This document shows, one piece after another, positions 61,887-64,000 of a stretch of DNA of 64,000 nt. A program made the position numbers and the translations under genes. The notes under the pieces are model-generated. The model saw only the letters and a list, made by a program, of their open reading frames with translations. It was not told the origin of the DNA and did no database searches. Position 1 is the first letter of the stretch; every line of letters begins with the position of its first letter. Source of the stretch: Pseudomonas schmalbachii (GTDB taxonomy: Bacteria; Pseudomonadota; Gammaproteobacteria; Pseudomonadales; Pseudomonadaceae); contig NZ_JAELYA010000005.1 of the NCBI RefSeq assembly GCF_017589465.1, positions 124,001 to 188,000 on the forward strand, read 5' to 3'.

Positions 61887-63629
61887 ATGTTCCCCAATCA
61901 GGACACGATGCCCAAGGGCGGATTTGGCAACCTGATCGCCTTGCCGTTGCAGAAACGGTCCCGCGAGAACGGCTGCTGCGTGTTCGTCGACCTGGACTTG
62001 CATCCCTATGCGGATCAATGGGGCTTTCTCGCATCCATCCAGCCAATGGCATCGATCGATATCGAGCCAGCGATTCTTCGCGCGGTGGGTGCTGTCCATC
62101 CTCTGGACGTTACTTTCATCGACGATGAGGACTTGGCAATACCATGGAAGCGTGACGCGACACAGCCGAAGACGCTGACCGGTAATCTGCCGGAATCGTT
62201 GAGCATAACGCTGGCCAATCTCATTTATTTCGAGAAGGCGAAATTACCGCAAATGCTGGCTAATCGCCTGATCCGACTTGCTGCTTTCCAGAACCCCGAA
62301 TTCTATAAGACTCAGGCGATGCGGATGTCCGTTTGGGATAAACCGCGCGTTATTGGTTGTGCAGAGAACTATCCACAGCACATTGCATTACCTCGCAGCT
62401 GTTTCGACGCGGTACAGGAGTTGCTGGCAGAAAACGGCATTCGCTGCGAGTTGAATGACGAGCGCTATTCCGGAGAGTCCATTGAGGTCGATTTTGCTGG
62501 AACTTTGCGTCTTGACCAGGAAGCGGCGGTATCGGCAATGCTTTATCACGACACCGGTGTATTGTGCGCGCCAACAGCTTTCGGCAAGACCGTAATAGCC
62601 GCCGCAGTAATCGCGCGGCGTGGGGTCAATACCCTGGTGCTGGTGCATCGCACCGAGTTGCTCAAGCAATGGCAGGGACGGCTGCAATCCTTTCTTGGTG
62701 TGGGCAAAGGCGTCATTGGCACTATTGGTGGGGGCAAGTCAAAGCCCACTGGAGTGATTGATATCGCTGTGATGCAGTCCCTGTCCCGACAGGGTGAGGT
62801 GAACCCGCTGGTTGAGAACTATGGGCAGGTCATCGTCGACGAGTGTCACCATGTGGGAGCGGTTTCATTCGACGCTATCCTCAAGCGGGCCAAGGCGAAG
62901 TTCGTGCTGGGGCTTACTGCAACGCCTATTCGTCGCGACGGCCAGCAGCCGATCATCTTCATGCAGTGCGGGCCGATCCGGCACACGGCCAACAAGCCGG
63001 CCAGTACGCAACACGACTTGGAGGTGCTGCCGCGATCATTCCATTCGCGCATCGACCTGCTGCCGGAGGCTGGAATACAGGATGTGTTCCGGCATCTAGC
63101 CAACGATCAGCTCCGGACACAGGCCATCGTTGACGAGATCAAGGCGGCCTTCGATCAAGGTCGAAAAGTGCTTGTGCTGACTGAGCGCACCGATCATCTC
63201 GATGCAATTTCCTCAGCTCTGGATGGACATGATCCTGTCCCGTTCGTGTTGCATGGCCGGATGTCGAGAAAGCAGCGAACAGTTCTCATGACTGAACTTG
63301 ACGCCCTTCCGCCAGACGTACCACGCATTCTGCTGGCGACCGGAAAGCTTGTGGGCGAAGGTTTCGATCATCCCCCGTTGGACACCTTGATACTGGCTAT
63401 GCCCGTATCCTGGAAAGGTACCTTGCAACAGTATGCTGGCCGTTTGCACCGGGAACATGCCAGCAAGACGGATGTGCGGATCGTTGACTTCGTCGATGTC
63501 GGTCACCCGGCATTGCTCCGTATGTGGGACAAGCGCAAGCGTGGATACCGGGCCATGGGGTATCGATTGGCGGCGGATGTTGTCAGCCCAGATCAGGGAA
63601 AGGTGATTTCCGTTGCTGGTGGGCTTTAA
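61887..63629 (+). CDS. Fragment: C-terminal primase remainder and superfamily-2 helicase
   Basis: 580 residues starting with the ATG directly after the TGA stop. About 120 residues finish the primase region (MPKGGFGNLIALPLQK). Then a helicase: Walker A APTAFGKT from residue 228, DECHH from residue 318, LTATPIRR, and QYAGRLHRE as motif VI. A complete helicase could still be made by restart on TGAATG. No terminal nuclease domain is visible. Confidence 0.75.
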   Translation: MFPNQDTMPKGGFGNLIALPLQKRSRENGCCVFVDLDLHPYADQWGFLASIQPMASIDIEPAILRAVGAVHPLDVTFIDDEDLAIPWKRDATQPKTLTGNLPESLSITLANLIYFEKAKLPQMLANRLIRLAAFQNPEFYKTQAMRMSVWDKPRVIGCAENYPQHIALPRSCFDAVQELLAENGIRCELNDERYSGESIEVDFAGTLRLDQEAAVSAMLYHDTGVLCAPTAFGKTVIAAAVIARRGVNTLVLVHRTELLKQWQGRLQSFLGVGKGVIGTIGGGKSKPTGVIDIAVMQSLSRQGEVNPLVENYGQVIVDECHHVGAVSFDAILKRAKAKFVLGLTATPIRRDGQQPIIFMQCGPIRHTANKPASTQHDLEVLPRSFHSRIDLLPEAGIQDVFRHLANDQLRTQAIVDEIKAAFDQGRKVLVLTERTDHLDAISSALDGHDPVPFVLHGRMSRKQRTVLMTELDALPPDVPRILLATGKLVGEGFDHPPLDTLILAMPVSWKGTLQQYAGRLHREHASKTDVRIVDFVDVGHPALLRMWDKRKRGYRAMGYRLAADVVSPDQGKVISVAGGL

Positions 63630-63671
63630 AAGGTCTAAATTCGGTCGTGGTTTTGAATTTGGAGCTCTGCC

Positions 63672-63947
63672 ATGCGTTATTCATCTCAGGTCAAGCCTAT
63701 CAGCTACCTCAAAGCGAATGCAGCCGAGGTCCTTTCCCGGATCGCCGAACAACGAGAGCCCTTGATCATCACTCAGAACGGTGAAGCGAAGGCGGTGTTG
63801 CAGGATGTCGCTTCGTTCGAAGAGACCCAGGAAGCCTTGGCACTGCTGAAAATTCTGGCGCTCGGGCAGCAGGAAGTGGCCGATGGCAAGGTAAAACCGG
63901 TTGCCGATGTCGTGTCCCGCTTGCGTGCCAAGCGAGACTCGGCCTGA
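63672..63947 (+). CDS. Phd/YefM-family antitoxin
   Basis: A 91-residue protein starting MRYSSQVKPISYLKANAAEV, the Phd/YefM DNA-binding N-terminus (SYLKANAAEVLSRI), with PLIITQNGEAKAVLQD and an acidic helical tail that binds a toxin. It represses its own operon and neutralises a toxin (family role). The stop overlaps the next start (ATGA-like) at 63947. It follows the broken primase-helicase by 43 bp. Confidence 0.9.
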   Translation: MRYSSQVKPISYLKANAAEVLSRIAEQREPLIITQNGEAKAVLQDVASFEETQEALALLKILALGQQEVADGKVKPVADVVSRLRAKRDSA

Positions 63948-64000
63948 TGGTTGGTGCATCCGCTCGCTTCGAGGTCTTGCTCACCGAGGGTGCCGAACGG
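63947..64000 (+). CDS. RelE/ParE-family toxin, 3'-partial
   Basis: The first 18 codons, MVGASARFEVLLTEGAER, are cut by the window edge. They read like the start of a RelE/ParE-type toxin (first beta strand, then a helix). The ATG overlaps the antitoxin stop by one base. With so little sequence the family call relies on the antitoxin neighbour. Confidence 0.7.
   Translation, partial: MVGASARFEVLLTEGAER

Larger units (their letters stand above)
61234..63629 (+). pseudogene. Broken TOTE-type primase-helicase gene
   Basis: One ancestral gene of roughly 800 codons. ATG 61234 (GGAGG at 61225-61229) opens MADRDTLAA but runs out of frame; a shift of one base before 61260 leads into QAENARLIALLESHG. 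The frame then hits TGA at 61884-61886, directly followed by ATG in the same frame (TGAATG), and continues to 63629. The TGA sits where relatives read Arg-Leu-Phe-Pro-Asn, so CGA-to-TGA is likely. Domains: zinc-binding, AEP primase, then superfamily-2 helicase. TOTE systems are linked to conflict with foreign DNA. Confidence 0.78.

Overview
This is a GC-rich chromosomal segment that reads as a Pseudomonas of the aeruginosa / citronellolis-nitroreducens type. The reasons are the six-gene Mrp antiporter operon with fused A and B subunits, the braC-D-E-F-G amino-acid uptake operon, and an eptA - uspK - rapA - phrS/ccoM - FUSC pump - phaJ1 - fadD2 - fadD1 - hrpA order that I remember from P. aeruginosa. 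FNR/ANR-type boxes and many GTAGGTTGG-type REP palindromes agree with this. Gene assignments rest on motifs and family knowledge read by eye; no database search was run.

Layout. 1-4180: Mrp Na+/H+ antiporter operon (first gene cut by the window edge). 4387-9813: an EamA exporter, a Cds1-like PLP enzyme, small lipoprotein, DUF488 and SpoIIAA-like genes, and a divergent SDR/LysR pair. 10002-15333: a catabolic-looking cluster of APH-type kinase plus class-III aminotransferase/phospho-lyase, with a polyamine-type binding protein, an SDR and a GntR/FCD regulator. 15782-20668: bra operon with a hairpin after braC. 20976-21728: two small conserved genes. 21904-25152: a PhnD/PhnC/PhnE/PhnE-type ABC importer (phosphonate, phosphite or selenate). 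25312-26975: tartronate-semialdehyde reductase-like and hydroxypyruvate isomerase-like pair.

27091-37239: eptA, ANR-linked uspK, rapA, an AlkB-like gene, the hypoxia RNA PhrS with the CcoM micro-ORF inside it, and a FUSC/DUF1656/HlyD efflux operon. 37285-52014: a fatty-acid block (phaJ1, a lysophospholipase-like hydrolase, fadD2, fadD1, a thioesterase, and a FabH-like ketosynthase) interrupted by hrpA, a HIT protein, two lipoproteins and an exporter/Lrp pair. 52361-61025: an OprD-family porin, SprT-like, Yip1, DnaJ-like, ttcA, a Tag-like glycosylase, two different sirtuins, tandem NlpC/P60 lipoproteins and an O-methyltransferase.

61066-64000: a tRNA-Ala(CGC) followed by lower-GC accessory DNA. 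It holds an archaeo-eukaryotic-primase/superfamily-2 helicase gene of the TOTE conflict type, broken by an in-frame TGA and probably a 5' frameshift, then a Phd/YefM antitoxin with the start of its toxin.

The most notable points are the PhrS/CcoM dual-function locus with a well-placed ANR box, the broken primase-helicase beside a tRNA, a REP palindrome translated inside hrpA, REP/MITE copies that supply stop codons, and the kinase/phospho-lyase cluster with a candidate GntR operator.
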